Notes: a model not told the origin generated them from the sequence alone. Numbered from the stretch's first letter, positions 15,592 to 25,209 are shown. The stretch is DNA of 64,000 bases from Pseudomonas sp. GOM7 (GCF_026723825.1 NZ_CP113519.1:4092001-4156000); one strand, 5' to 3'. Numbers and translations: made by a program.

Positions 15592-17061
15592 TTAGCCCAC
15601 CCGGTAGTTGGGGGCTTCCTTGGTGATCTGCACGTCGTGGACGTGCGACTCGGCCATGCCGGCGCCGGTGATGCGCACGAACTCCGGCTTGGTGCGCATC
15701 TCTTCGATGGTGGCGCAGCCGGTGTAACCCATGGAGGCGCGCAGCCCCCCCATCAACTGGTGAACGATGGCCGCCATCGCGCCCTTGTACGGCACGCGGC
15801 CTTCGATGCCTTCCGGCACCAGCTTCTCGGCACCGGCCGAGGAATCCTGGAAGTAACGATCCGAGGAGCCCTGAGCCTGCGCCATGGCGCCCAACGAACC
15901 CATGCCACGGTAGGCCTTGTAGGAACGACCCTGGAACAGTTCGACCTCGCCCGGCGCCTCTTCGGTACCGGCCAGCATGGAGCCGATCATCACAGCCGAT
16001 GCGCCAGCGACTATGGCCTTGGACAGGTCACCGGAGAAACGGATGCCACCGTCGGCGATCAGCGGCACGCCAGTGCCGGCCAGGGCGGCGGCAACGTTGG
16101 CCACGGCGCTGATTTGCGGCACGCCAACACCGGCGACGATGCGGGTGGTGCAGATCGAGCCAGGGCCGATGCCGACCTTGACGCCATCGGCGCCGGCTTC
16201 GACCAGCGCCAGAGCAGCAGCGCCGGTGGCGATGTTGCCGCCGATCACCTGAACCTCCGGGAAGTTCTGCTTGACCCAACGCACGCGGTCGATCACACCC
16301 TTGGAATGGCCGTGAGCGGTGTCGACGATGATCACGTCGACGCCAGCGGCAGCCAGTGCCGCCACGCGGTCACCGGTATCAGCGCCGGTGCCGACGGCAG
16401 CGCCGACACGCAGGCGACCCTGGTCGTCCTTGCTCGCCAGCGGATAGGCCTTGGCCTTCTCGATGTCCTTGACGGTCATCATACCCTTGAGGTTGAAGGC
16501 GTCATCGACGATCAGCACCTTCTCTATGCGGTGCTTGTGCAGCAGCTCGCGCACGGTTTCCTTGTCCGCGCCTTCCTTGACGGTGACCAGGCGCTCTTTC
16601 GGCGTCATCACCTCACGCACTAGGGCGTCCAGGCGGTTCTCGAAACGCACGTCGCGGGAAGTGACGATGCCCACCAGGTCACCATTGGACAGCACCGGCA
16701 CGCCGGAGATGTTGTTCTGCCGGGTCAGCTCGAAGAGGTCACGCACGGTGGCATCGGCTTCGATGGTGATCGGATCCTTGACCACGCCAGCCTCGAACTT
16801 CTTGACCTTGCGCACCTCGGCAGCCTGCTGCTCGATGGTCATGTTCTTGTGGATGATGCCAATACCGCCTTCCTGCGCCATGGCGATGGCCAGGCGAGCC
16901 TCGGTGACCGTGTCCATGGCGGCGGACAGCAGCGGAATGTTCAGTTCGATCCCACGGGTCAAGCGGGTCTTGAGGCTGACGTCCTTGGGCAGCACCTCGG
17001 AGTAACCGGGGATGAGCAGGACGTCGTCGAAAGTGAGTGCTTCTTGGCTGATGCGCAGCAT
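15592..17061 (-). CDS. guaB: Inosine-5'-monophosphate dehydrogenase
   Basis: A 489-residue IMPDH that converts IMP to XMP, the committed step of guanine nucleotide synthesis. The N-terminus LTFDDVLLIPGYSEV is the family hallmark. Two CBS domains occupy roughly residues 95-205. The catalytic loop GIGPGSICTTRIVAGVGVPQ contains the active-site Cys, followed by the flap region with YRGMGSLGAM. It is followed by guaA, with a repeat element in between. Confidence 0.97.
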   Translation of the reverse strand: MLRISQEALTFDDVLLIPGYSEVLPKDVSLKTRLTRGIELNIPLLSAAMDTVTEARLAIAMAQEGGIGIIHKNMTIEQQAAEVRKVKKFEAGVVKDPITIEADATVRDLFELTRQNNISGVPVLSNGDLVGIVTSRDVRFENRLDALVREVMTPKERLVTVKEGADKETVRELLHKHRIEKVLIVDDAFNLKGMMTVKDIEKAKAYPLASKDDQGRLRVGAAVGTGADTGDRVAALAAAGVDVIIVDTAHGHSKGVIDRVRWVKQNFPEVQVIGGNIATGAAALALVEAGADGVKVGIGPGSICTTRIVAGVGVPQISAVANVAAALAGTGVPLIADGGIRFSGDLSKAIVAGASAVMIGSMLAGTEEAPGEVELFQGRSYKAYRGMGSLGAMAQAQGSSDRYFQDSSAGAEKLVPEGIEGRVPYKGAMAAIVHQLMGGLRASMGYTGCATIEEMRTKPEFVRITGAGMAESHVHDVQITKEAPNYRVG

Positions 17062-17096
17062 GGCGGGCTCCCGAGCGGGAAAATAAGAAGCGCGAC

Positions 17097-17125
17097 ATTA
17101 TACCCACCGGCCTCGCTGCACTCAA
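17097..17125 (-). promoter_or_regulatory. Sigma-70 promoter of guaB
   Basis: On the minus strand TTGAGT (17120-17125), 17 nt, TATAAT (17097-17102). The -10 matches consensus exactly and lies about 35 bp before the guaB start. Confidence 0.75.
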
Positions 17126-17212
17126 TGCAAAGTATCGATTCAAAGTCCGCTCCGTGTCGCCCCGATCAGTCGAAACGACACCAGACCCTAGCCAGCAACT
17201 GGCCACGAGCCA

Positions 17213-17231
17213 TAGAATAATGATTCTCAAA
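17213..17231 (+). promoter_or_regulatory. Candidate Fur box ahead of the TonB receptor
   Basis: The AATGATTCTCAAA core resembles the AATGATNATCATT part of the Fur consensus in its left half, 23 bp upstream of the receptor ATG. The right half matches poorly. Confidence 0.5.
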
Positions 17232-17253
17232 AACACCCGCATCTGAGTCACGA

Positions 17254-19371
17254 ATGAAATCCAACCGCCCTTCCCTGAGCCGCCCTCGCGTCGCGTTGCT
17301 CGGCCTTTGCCTGCTGCCCACCGGCTCCCTGCTCGCACAGGAGCTGGAATTACCCAATCAGGACATAGTCGCAGCCCCCATCGCCGACGAGAATGGCTAC
17401 CAGGCAAAGCGTGCCAGTACGGCGAGCAAGTCCTCCGTGCCGCTCAAGGAAGAGGCCCAGTCGGTACAGGTGGTCACCCCGCAGACCATCGAAGACTTCC
17501 AGCCCCACACGCTGGACGATGCGCTGAAGTTCGTCAGCGGTATCAGCCAGGGCAACACGCTGGGCAATACCCGTGACGCCCTGGTCAAGCGCGGCTTCGG
17601 CAACAATTCCGACGGCTCAGTGCTGCGCGATGGCGTGCGCTCCAACCTGTCGCGCAACTTCGGTGCCACCACCGAACGGGTGGAAGTGCTCAAGGGCCCG
17701 GCTTCGCTACTGTATGGCGCGCTGGAGCCTGGCGGGCTGATCAATGTGATCAGCAAGCAGCCGCAGTACATGCAACGTAGCGAAATCGGCGGCACGGCGT
17801 TCGGCGAAGGCGGCGGTAGCCTGAGCCTGGATACCACCGGCCCAGTGGGTGACAGCAGCCTGGCCTATCGTCTGGTCGCCGAACGGCAAAGCCGCGATTA
17901 CTGGCGCAATTATGGCGTCGACCAGCACACCCTGGTCGCCCCCTCGCTGAACTGGGTCGGCGAGCGCGCCAGCCTGACCCTGGCCTACGAGTACAACGAC
18001 TACGGCACGCCCTTCGACCGCGGCACGGTGTTCGTCGACGGCCACCCGGCCGATATCGACTACCACAAGCGCTTGGGCGAGAAATGGGAAGGTAACGAGG
18101 GCATCGGCGAAAGCGCCAGCGCACGCTTCGAGTACGAGCTGAGTGACGCCTGGAAGACCCGTCTGACCTACGCCTGGAACAACGACCGCTACGACCTGGC
18201 CATCGCCCAGCCGGTCTCGCTCAACGGCAACCAGCTACTGCGCACGGCCAACGGTGGCCAGTACGACTATGAAACGCGCTACGCCAGCCTGGACTTCATC
18301 GGCCAGCAGACCCTGCTCGGCCAGACCCACGAGCTGCTGCTGGGCATCGACAACGAGGTCAACGATAACTTCCGCGGCAAGACCTATCGCAACCCGAACC
18401 GAACCCGGCGCAACATCGACATTCGCGACCCGCACTACGGCGATCTCGGCGAACCGAACGTCATCGACGCCAACCGCAGCAACATGCGCAACGAGCTGAC
18501 CTCTACCTCGCTGTACCTCAAGGACAACTGGCACCTGAACCAGCAGTGGATCCTGGTGCTCGGCGGCCGCTACCAGCACTACGACCAGTACAGCGTGCAG
18601 GGCCTGTCCGCCAACCGCGAACCGAGCCTGGACAATAACGACCAGACCTTCATCCCCTTCGCTGGGCTGGTCTACAAGCTCGACGACGCGCTATCGCTGT
18701 ACGGCAACTACAGCCGCTCCTTCGTGCCGAACACCACTGTCGACGACCAGAACAAGGCGTTCGACCCGGAGGAAGGCCGCAGCTACGAAGTGGGCGCCAA
18801 GTACGACTTCAACCCGAACCTGAGCCTGAATCTGGCGCTGTTCGATATCGTCAAGAAGAACGTGGTCACCAGCACCAACGTCGGCGGCTTGAGCATCAGC
18901 GAGGCGGCCGGCAAGGTCGGTTCACGCGGCTTGGAACTGGATATCAGCGGGCGTCTGGCCGAACGCTGGCAGATGATTGCCACCTACGCCTACACCCACA
19001 CGGAAATCCTCGACGACCCGCAAGACAAGGGCAACCGCCTGACCCAGGCGCCGCGCCAGACAGCCAGCCTCTACCTCACTCACCACCTGCGTGCGCCTGC
19101 GGCCTTCGGCCAGTGGCACCTGGGCGCCGGCACCCGCTACGTTGGCGAGCGCGCTGGCGACAACGCCAACAGCTACTACATGAGCAGCTACACGGTGAGC
19201 GACGCTTTCCTGCGCTGGGATCTGCCGACCCACGACTACGAGACGCGCCTGCAGCTCAATGTCGACAACCTGTTCGACAAGCACTACTACCCGTCGAGCA
19301 CCGGCAGCCCGCTGCAGGTCAATGTCGGTCAGCCGCGCGCGCTGCGCCTGTCGGCCAGCATCGCCTTCTGA
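17254..19371 (+). CDS. TonB-dependent siderophore receptor
   Basis: A 705-residue outer-membrane receptor of the FhuA/FoxA ferric-siderophore type. The signal peptide MKSNRPSLSRPRVALLGLC ends around QA at residues 28-29. A plug domain (about residues 60-170) includes SVQVVTPQTIEDFQPHTLDDAL and EVLKGPASLLYGALEPGGLIN. The remaining 530 residues form the 22-strand barrel ending RLSASIAF with the terminal Phe needed for BAM insertion. There is no N-terminal STN signalling domain and no adjacent sigma/anti-sigma pair or siderophore genes. It is probably a Fur-controlled xenosiderophore receptor. The ligand is unknown. Confidence 0.9.
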   Translation: MKSNRPSLSRPRVALLGLCLLPTGSLLAQELELPNQDIVAAPIADENGYQAKRASTASKSSVPLKEEAQSVQVVTPQTIEDFQPHTLDDALKFVSGISQGNTLGNTRDALVKRGFGNNSDGSVLRDGVRSNLSRNFGATTERVEVLKGPASLLYGALEPGGLINVISKQPQYMQRSEIGGTAFGEGGGSLSLDTTGPVGDSSLAYRLVAERQSRDYWRNYGVDQHTLVAPSLNWVGERASLTLAYEYNDYGTPFDRGTVFVDGHPADIDYHKRLGEKWEGNEGIGESASARFEYELSDAWKTRLTYAWNNDRYDLAIAQPVSLNGNQLLRTANGGQYDYETRYASLDFIGQQTLLGQTHELLLGIDNEVNDNFRGKTYRNPNRTRRNIDIRDPHYGDLGEPNVIDANRSNMRNELTSTSLYLKDNWHLNQQWILVLGGRYQHYDQYSVQGLSANREPSLDNNDQTFIPFAGLVYKLDDALSLYGNYSRSFVPNTTVDDQNKAFDPEEGRSYEVGAKYDFNPNLSLNLALFDIVKKNVVTSTNVGGLSISEAAGKVGSRGLELDISGRLAERWQMIATYAYTHTEILDDPQDKGNRLTQAPRQTASLYLTHHLRAPAAFGQWHLGAGTRYVGERAGDNANSYYMSSYTVSDAFLRWDLPTHDYETRLQLNVDNLFDKHYYPSSTGSPLQVNVGQPRALRLSASIAF

Positions 19372-19445
19372 AAAACCGTGGAAGGCGCTTCAGCGACGAC
19401 TGAAAACAGCAAAAGCCGCTCCCACACACCCGACTGAAAAGCCGC

Positions 19446-19999
19446 TCAGGCCGGATCGTCGACTCGCACCTGCCTCACCGCAAAGCCCAAGCGTTCGCCG
19501 AGCTCCTCGACGAACGCCGAGCGCAGGCCGGCTTCAGCCCAGCCGTTGAAGATGAAGCCCAAGTTGGAGAAGCCGCAGGGCTGCAGGAACAGGAAGCCGT
19601 TGATGTCATCTTCATGCCCGCACTCGGGGCAGGTGAAGTTGTCGGTTTCCCCCGGCCACCAGACCTCCAGGCTGTCGAACAACGGCACGCCCACTTCGCG
19701 GCGGCATTCGGGGCAGCCGGCCTCTTCGAGAAAGTTGCGCGTCGGCATATAGATGCAACGCTTGGTGATGATTTCCAGACCATTGTGCGGCTGCCCGTAA
19801 GGCAGCAACTCGGGACACTGAGCGATACGCCGCGCGCCCGGCCCGATGCCGTAAGCCATGCCGTTGCCACCCTGCCCACAGGTGGTCGGCAGGCCTCGAC
19901 GATCTCCCGCTTGACCAGCCAGCGCAGCATGGCCTGAGCCTTTTGCTCGTGAGCGGGAAGCGTGGAAATCTGTGGGACGAGGATCAGTTGCGCGGTCAT
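19446..19999 (-). pseudogene. Conserved Pseudomonas protein with zinc-ribbon-like cysteines, frameshifted
   Basis: The N-terminal 39 residues (MTAQLILVPQISTLPAHEQ... to EIVEA) are in one frame from the ATG at 19999. The rest (PTTCGQGGNGMAYGIGPGARR onward to the stop at 19446) is in another. One missing base near 19889-19894 would restore a single frame of about 185 residues. The downstream part has two Cys pairs, GCPECRR and FTCPECGHEDDINGF, and is well conserved in pseudomonads as I know the family. It is sometimes labelled a sugar-ABC-ATPase-like protein with no proven function. The downstream frame is intact, so this is either a recent mutation or a sequencing error. Confidence 0.75.
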
Positions 20000-20059
20000 A
20001 GTGCTCGAACGATGGGGCCAGGAAAGCCGGCAGCTTAACAGGCGTCGCCATCGGTTGGC

Positions 20060-20527
20060 TCAAGCCCCACGACAGACCGCTGTGCCCGCCTGCGCCTCAC
20101 GGCGCGCCAGCCAACGGGCGCGCAGCACGTCGTAGACCCAGTTGAACGCCATGGTGTAAGGCAGGAAGAACAGGATCAGCCCGATATCCAGCAGCAGCGC
20201 CTCGAGCAGGCTGATGGACAACCACCAGGCCGCCAGCGGCACCAGCATGACCACCAGGCCGCCCTCGAACAGCAGTGCATGGATGGCCCGCGCCCGCAGC
20301 CCGCGCTCGAAACCCAGGCGACTCTGCGCGCGGTCGAACAGGTAGTTGAACAGCATGTTCCACAGCATGGCGACAGTGGAGAACATCAGGGTCAGCACTC
20401 CCAGATGCACCAACGGCTTGTCCATGGCCCAGGCCAGCGCCGGCGCACAGATGACGATGGCGATGAATTCGTAGGCCATTGCATGCCCCACACGCTCGGG
20501 CAACGACCGCGGCAGTGGCTGAGTCAT
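20060..20527 (-). CDS. PACE family multidrug efflux transporter
   Basis: A 155-residue inner-membrane protein made of two bacterial transmembrane pair (BTP) domains, giving four helices. The first pair contains RVGHAMAYEFIAIVICAPALAW. The second contains RARAIHALLFEGGLVVMLVP and FFLPYTMAFNWVYDVLRARW. This matches the AceI/PACE (proteobacterial antimicrobial compound efflux) family, which exports chlorhexidine and related biocides. I chose the ATG at 20527 (MTQPLPRSL). It is divergent from a LysR regulator 88 bp away, the usual arrangement for PACE genes, so that regulator probably controls it. Confidence 0.88.
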   Translation of the reverse strand: MTQPLPRSLPERVGHAMAYEFIAIVICAPALAWAMDKPLVHLGVLTLMFSTVAMLWNMLFNYLFDRAQSRLGFERGLRARAIHALLFEGGLVVMLVPLAAWWLSISLLEALLLDIGLILFFLPYTMAFNWVYDVLRARWLARREAQAGTAVCRGA

Positions 20528-20615
20528 GGAGCGAACCTCGTGATAAGTGAAGATGGGCGCTATGATCATCGGGTTTACGCTTATCAAAAAACTAGCTGCC
20601 ATCGGAAAAACCGAT

Positions 20616-21494
20616 ATGAATCCTTCTCCTGATTCCCTTCAGGCCTTCGCTCAGGCTGCCAGTTGCGGTTCGCTCAGCGCCGCCGCAAGGCGCCTGGGCA
20701 AGAGCCAGTCGACCATCAGCGAGGCCGTGGCGCGCCTGGAGCTGGATCTTGGCGTCGAACTGTTCGAGCGCGGCCCACGGCGCCTGCAACTGACCGAAGC
20801 CGGCAGCAGCCTGCTGGCCCATGCCGAAGAAGTGCTGGCCGCCAGTGACCGCCTGGCGCGCCATGCGGCAAGCCTGGCCAAAGGCCAGGAGGCGTGCCTA
20901 ACCGTGGTGCTGACCGATGCCTACCAACCCAAGCGGTTCGAGGTTCGCCTGCAGGAGCTGGATCAGCACTACCCCGATCTGCAGCTCGAAAGCCTGATCG
21001 CCGAGCAGGCCGACGTGCTCGACCTGGTCAGCCAGGGCCGTGCGCAGCTCGGCCTGACCGCTGCATTACCGAACTACCCGCCACACATCGCCCACGCGCG
21101 CCTGGCAATGAGCAGCGAACTCAGCCTGTTCGTCGCCAAGAATCACCCGCTGAGCAAGCTGAAACAGGTTCGCCACGAAGACCTGTCGCACTGGCGCCTG
21201 CTGCGCTTGAGCAGCGTTGCCAACGACCACACCAACAGCGACGACCTGCCCGGCAGCGGCGGGCGTTGCTGGGCCGCGCCGGACTACCTGATGCTGCTGG
21301 AAATGGCGCGCCGGGGCTTCGGCTGGGCCGAGCTGCCACGGCAACTGGTCGACGCTTACGGCTTCGGCGAGCTGTATGAAATGCCCTGCAGCGGCTGGCC
21401 CCGACGGGTAACGGTAGATGTCATCTGGTCACGGCAGCGAGCCCTAGGCCCGGTCACGGCCTGGCTGCTCGAACGCTTGCTAGAAGACGCCTGA
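20616..21494 (+). CDS. LysR family transcriptional regulator
   Basis: A 292-residue LTTR. The N-terminal winged helix-turn-helix is SLQAFAQAASCGSLSAAARR followed by LGKSQSTISEAVARLE. The LysR substrate-binding domain fills the rest (TVVLTDAYQPKRFEV to the end). The start at 20616 (MNPSPDSLQAF) puts the helix-turn-helix at the usual distance. An upstream in-frame ATG at 20547 would add 23 atypical residues. It is divergent from the PACE transporter and is the likely regulator of that gene. Confidence 0.88.
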   Translation: MNPSPDSLQAFAQAASCGSLSAAARRLGKSQSTISEAVARLELDLGVELFERGPRRLQLTEAGSSLLAHAEEVLAASDRLARHAASLAKGQEACLTVVLTDAYQPKRFEVRLQELDQHYPDLQLESLIAEQADVLDLVSQGRAQLGLTAALPNYPPHIAHARLAMSSELSLFVAKNHPLSKLKQVRHEDLSHWRLLRLSSVANDHTNSDDLPGSGGRCWAAPDYLMLLEMARRGFGWAELPRQLVDAYGFGELYEMPCSGWPRRVTVDVIWSRQRALGPVTAWLLERLLEDA

Positions 21495-21537
21495 TGAAGG
21501 TCGCACCTGCGAGCCTCTCGGCTTATCATGCCGCCCC

Positions 21538-22917
21538 ATGATCAAAGATCCCTTTGCCCGCCTGAACCTCGACCGCGAGGTGCTCAGCGTCAGCCAGCTC
21601 AACAACCGTGCGCGCCTGCTGCTGGAGGACGTGTTTGCCAGCATCTGGGTGGAGGGGGAAATTTCCAACCTCGCCCGCCCGGCCTCCGGCCACATCTATT
21701 TCACCTTGAAAGACAGCCAGGCGCAGGTGCGTTGCGCGTTGTTCCGGCAGAACGCGGCGCGAGTGCGCCAGGCGCTGCGCGACGGCCTGGCGGTGAAGGT
21801 GCGCGGCAAGGTCTCGCTGTTCGAGGGCCGCGGCGACTACCAGTTGATTCTCGATGCCGTCGAGCCCGCTGGCGACGGCGCCCTGCGCCTGGCCTTCGAG
21901 GCGCTGAAGGAAAAGCTCGGCGCCGAGGGACTGTTCTCGACCGAGCGCAAGATCGCCCTGCCCGCCCACCCCAAACGCATCGGCATCGTCACCTCGCCCA
22001 CCGGCGCGGTGATCCGCGACATCATCAGCGTGTTCCGCCGCCGCGCGCCGCAGGTGGAGCTGAACCTGATTCCCACCGCCGTGCAGGGCCGTGAAGCCAC
22101 CGCGCAGATCGTCCGCGCCCTGCAACGCGCCGACGCGCAGGGCTTCGATGCGCTGATCCTGGCCCGTGGCGGCGGCTCGCTGGAAGACCTCTGGTGCTTC
22201 AACGAGGAAGCCGTGGCCCGCGCCGTGGCCGCCTGCGTCACGCCCATCGTCAGCGCCGTGGGCCACGAAACGGACGTGTCCATCGCCGACTTCGTCGCCG
22301 ACGTGCGTGCGCCAACGCCTTCGGCCGCTGCCGAGCTACTGGCCCCGGACAGCAGCGAGCTGGTACAGCGCCTGCACAATCTGCAGCGTCGCCTGGTGCT
22401 GCACATGCAAGGCCGCCTGGCCCGCGAACGCCTGCGCCTGGAAGGCACCAGCAAACGCCTGCGCCATCCAGGCGAGCGCCTGCGCCAACAGGCCCAGCGT
22501 CTGGACGATCTGGACATGCGCCTGCGCCGCGCCTTCAACCAGCAGCTCGGCGCTCAGCGCGAACGCCTGGCCCGCCTCGATGCGCGCCTCGCCGCGCAGC
22601 ATCCGGGGCGCAACCTGGCGCTGCTGCGCCAGCGCCTCGATGGCCTGGCAGCCCGCCTGCCTCGCGCCATGCAGGGGCAACTGCGCAGCCAGCGCCAGCA
22701 ACTGGGCGCGCTGGCCACGCAATTGCAGATCGTCAGCCCACTGGCCACCCTCGGTCGTGGCTACGCCATCCTCCTCGACGAACGCGGCCAGGCCGTGCGC
22801 AACGCTGCCCAGACCCAGCCGGGCCAGCGCCTCAAGGCACGCCTGAGCGAAGGCGAGCTGGACGTGCGCGTCGAAGACAACCACATACAACCAGCGACCC
22901 TGTCGCTGCTGGATTGA
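21538..22917 (+). CDS. xseA: Exodeoxyribonuclease VII large subunit
   Basis: A 459-residue cytoplasmic protein that degrades single-stranded DNA with XseB. The OB-fold N-terminal domain (LSVSQLNNRARLLLEDVFAS and IWVEGEISNLARPASGHIYF) is followed by the catalytic domain with RIGIVTSPTGAVIRDIISVF, ILARGGGSLEDLWCFNEE and SAVGHETDVSIADFVADVRA. A long Arg/Leu/Gln-rich coiled coil spans about residues 280-400. The small subunit xseB is not in the window. The gene for an M23 peptidase follows 4 nt after the stop. Confidence 0.96.
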   Translation: MIKDPFARLNLDREVLSVSQLNNRARLLLEDVFASIWVEGEISNLARPASGHIYFTLKDSQAQVRCALFRQNAARVRQALRDGLAVKVRGKVSLFEGRGDYQLILDAVEPAGDGALRLAFEALKEKLGAEGLFSTERKIALPAHPKRIGIVTSPTGAVIRDIISVFRRRAPQVELNLIPTAVQGREATAQIVRALQRADAQGFDALILARGGGSLEDLWCFNEEAVARAVAACVTPIVSAVGHETDVSIADFVADVRAPTPSAAAELLAPDSSELVQRLHNLQRRLVLHMQGRLARERLRLEGTSKRLRHPGERLRQQAQRLDDLDMRLRRAFNQQLGAQRERLARLDARLAAQHPGRNLALLRQRLDGLAARLPRAMQGQLRSQRQQLGALATQLQIVSPLATLGRGYAILLDERGQAVRNAAQTQPGQRLKARLSEGELDVRVEDNHIQPATLSLLD

Positions 22918-22921
22918 ACCA

Positions 22922-23764
22922 ATGCCGGCCTCTCCCCTACAAATGCTGTGCGCAGGCCTGCTAGCCCTGTGCCTTGCCCTGCCCGCCCACGCCGAAGGCT
23001 TTATCACCCGCCTGCTGAACAAGCCGGTGCCCGGTGGCGTGGCGGTGGTCGATCTGGGCAATCCGGCGCAGGCACCCGAGGTGCGTTACCAGGGCAAGCC
23101 GGTGCTGACCATTCGTGAAGATGGCAAACGCTGGATCGCCATTGTCGGCATTCCCTTGAGCGTCAAGCCCGGCAGCCAGCAGGTGGAGGTCGATGATGGC
23201 CGTCGGGTGAACTTCCAAGTCGGCACCAAGCATTACGCCGAGCAACGCATCACCATCAAGAACCAGCAGCAGGTCACGCCCAACGCCAAGAACCTCGCGC
23301 GCATCGAACGCGAGCTGGCCGAGCAGACCCGTGCCTACCGGCAGTTCAGCCCGCGCCAGCCGAGCAACCTGTTGTTCGACAGGCCGGTGAACGGGCCGCT
23401 GTCGAGCCCCTTCGGCCTGCGCCGCTTTTTCAACGGCCAGGAGCGCAATCCGCATTCGGGCCTGGACTTCGCCGCCAACCGTGGCACGCCGATCAAGGCG
23501 CCAGCGGCCGGCAAGGTCATCCTCGTCGGCGACTATTTCTTCAACGGCAAGACGGTATTTCTCGACCACGGCCAGGGCCTGATCAGCATGTTCTGCCACC
23601 TGTCCGAGATCGACGTGAAGCCCGGTGACGAGATTCCGCGTGGCGGCCATGTCGGCAAGGTCGGTGCCACGGGCCGCGCCACCGGGCCACACCTGCACTG
23701 GAACGTCAGCCTCAACGACGCCCGCGTCGATCCGGCGATCTTCATCGGCGCGTTCAAGCCCTGA
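22922..23764 (+). CDS. M23 family metallopeptidase (secreted)
   Basis: A 280-residue LytM/M23 endopeptidase with an N-terminal signal peptide (MPASPLQMLCAGLLALCLAL...AHA, about 24 residues). The catalytic domain keeps the zinc ligands: His and Asp in NPHSGLDFAANRGTPI and the HxH in GRATGPHLHWNVSLN. It is therefore probably an active D,D-endopeptidase acting on peptidoglycan cross-links in the periplasm. No coiled coil of the EnvC/NlpD type is seen. It lies 4 nt downstream of xseA, in the same transcript. Confidence 0.9.
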   Translation: MPASPLQMLCAGLLALCLALPAHAEGFITRLLNKPVPGGVAVVDLGNPAQAPEVRYQGKPVLTIREDGKRWIAIVGIPLSVKPGSQQVEVDDGRRVNFQVGTKHYAEQRITIKNQQQVTPNAKNLARIERELAEQTRAYRQFSPRQPSNLLFDRPVNGPLSSPFGLRRFFNGQERNPHSGLDFAANRGTPIKAPAAGKVILVGDYFFNGKTVFLDHGQGLISMFCHLSEIDVKPGDEIPRGGHVGKVGATGRATGPHLHWNVSLNDARVDPAIFIGAFKP

Positions 23765-23884
23765 CACGACGCAAGCGGCAACAACTGCCGTTTCGATCAG
23801 CAAACCTTTTTTGCTAGGGTACGACGGCTCGCATGACCGGCCCTGTCACTCCGGTCTGCCTTACCGCCTGCTTCGGAGCCGGAT

Positions 23885-25192
23885 ATGCCGAATGAGCTCA
23901 CAACCTGGATGGATTGGCTGCAGCAGCAGCCGAAACTGCTCACCCTGACCGCCAGCCTGACCCTGATCGTCGCCGCCTGGCTGTCGAACTGGATCGTCAA
24001 GCGCATACTGGTGCGCGCCATCTACCGCGTGGTCGGCGCCACCGCACTGGGCCGGCATGGCCAGATCAAGGAAAGCGGCCTCATCAAGCGCCTGTCGAAC
24101 ATCGTCCCGGCGCTGGTGCTGACATCCGGCGTGGCAGTGGTGCCGGGTATGCCGACAGCGGTGGTAAAGGTCACGCAGAACGTCTGCAGCGCCTTTATCG
24201 TATTGACCATCGCCCTGGCCATCGCCGCCCTGCTGGATATCCTCAACACCCTCTACCAGCGCCGCCCCAACGCCCACCTCAAGCCGATCAAGGGCTACCT
24301 GCAGGTGGTCAAGATCGCCCTCTTCGCCATCGCCGCCATCCTCATGGTGGCCACACTGATCGATCGCTCGCCACTGATCCTGCTGTCCGGCCTCGGCGCC
24401 ATGGCCGCCGTGCTGATGTTGATATTCCAGGACACCCTGCTGTCGCTGGTGGCCAGCGTGCAGATCTCTTCCAGCGACATCATCCGCGTCGGTGACTGGG
24501 TGGAAATGCCCCAGCTCAATGCCGATGGCGACGTGATCGACATCGCTCTGCACACGGTCAAGGTGCAGAACTGGGACAAGACCATCACCACCATTCCCAC
24601 CAAACGTTTCATCAGCGACCCGTTCAAGAACTGGCGCGGCATGCAGGAATCCGGTGGCCGGCGGATCAAGCGCTCGCTGTATCTGGATCAGACCAGCGTG
24701 CATTTCCTAAGCGACGAGGAGATCGCCCGTCTGCGCCGCTTCATGCTGCTCGACGAGTACCTCGACCGCAAGGATCAGGAACTGCGCGAGTGGAACCTCA
24801 AGCTGGCCGAACATGGCAAGGAAGCGGTCAACACCCGACGCATCACCAACATCGGCAGCTTCCGCGCCTATGTCGAGCACTACCTGCGGCACAACCCCAA
24901 CGTGCACCAGAACATGACCCTGCTGGTGCGCCAGCTCAGCCCCACTGCCGATGGCCTGCCGCTGGAGGTCTACTGCTTCACCAACACCACGGCGTGGAAC
25001 GCCTACGAAGGCATCCAGTCGGATATATTCGACCACCTGCTGGCCATCCTCCCCGAGTTCGGCCTGCGTGTGTTCCAGCACCCCAGCGGAGCCGATATGC
25101 GCGAGCTACGGATGAGTCTGCCAACGGCCGGCGAGCCCCCTTTGCACGCCCCCACGCGCGCGCCTGAACGACTCGCCGAAACCGCCCCCTGA
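23885..25192 (+). CDS. Mechanosensitive ion channel family protein (MscS/YbdG type)
   Basis: A 435-residue inner-membrane protein. About five hydrophobic segments lie between residues 15 and 185. The MscS pore-helix and beta-domain region reads SGLGAMAAVLMLIFQDTLLS and IIRVGDWVEMPQLNADGDVI. The C-terminal cytoplasmic half is long (IPTKRFISDPFKNWRGMQES onward), as in YbdG-like channels. It would release solutes on hypo-osmotic shock. The last 20 residues are Pro/Ala-rich. The preceding 120-bp gap holds only a weak hairpin (CGGCA/TGCCG). Confidence 0.9.
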   Translation: MPNELTTWMDWLQQQPKLLTLTASLTLIVAAWLSNWIVKRILVRAIYRVVGATALGRHGQIKESGLIKRLSNIVPALVLTSGVAVVPGMPTAVVKVTQNVCSAFIVLTIALAIAALLDILNTLYQRRPNAHLKPIKGYLQVVKIALFAIAAILMVATLIDRSPLILLSGLGAMAAVLMLIFQDTLLSLVASVQISSSDIIRVGDWVEMPQLNADGDVIDIALHTVKVQNWDKTITTIPTKRFISDPFKNWRGMQESGGRRIKRSLYLDQTSVHFLSDEEIARLRRFMLLDEYLDRKDQELREWNLKLAEHGKEAVNTRRITNIGSFRAYVEHYLRHNPNVHQNMTLLVRQLSPTADGLPLEVYCFTNTTAWNAYEGIQSDIFDHLLAILPEFGLRVFQHPSGADMRELRMSLPTAGEPPLHAPTRAPERLAETAP

Positions 25193-25209
25193 CCCAGCCG
25201 GAGCTTGCC

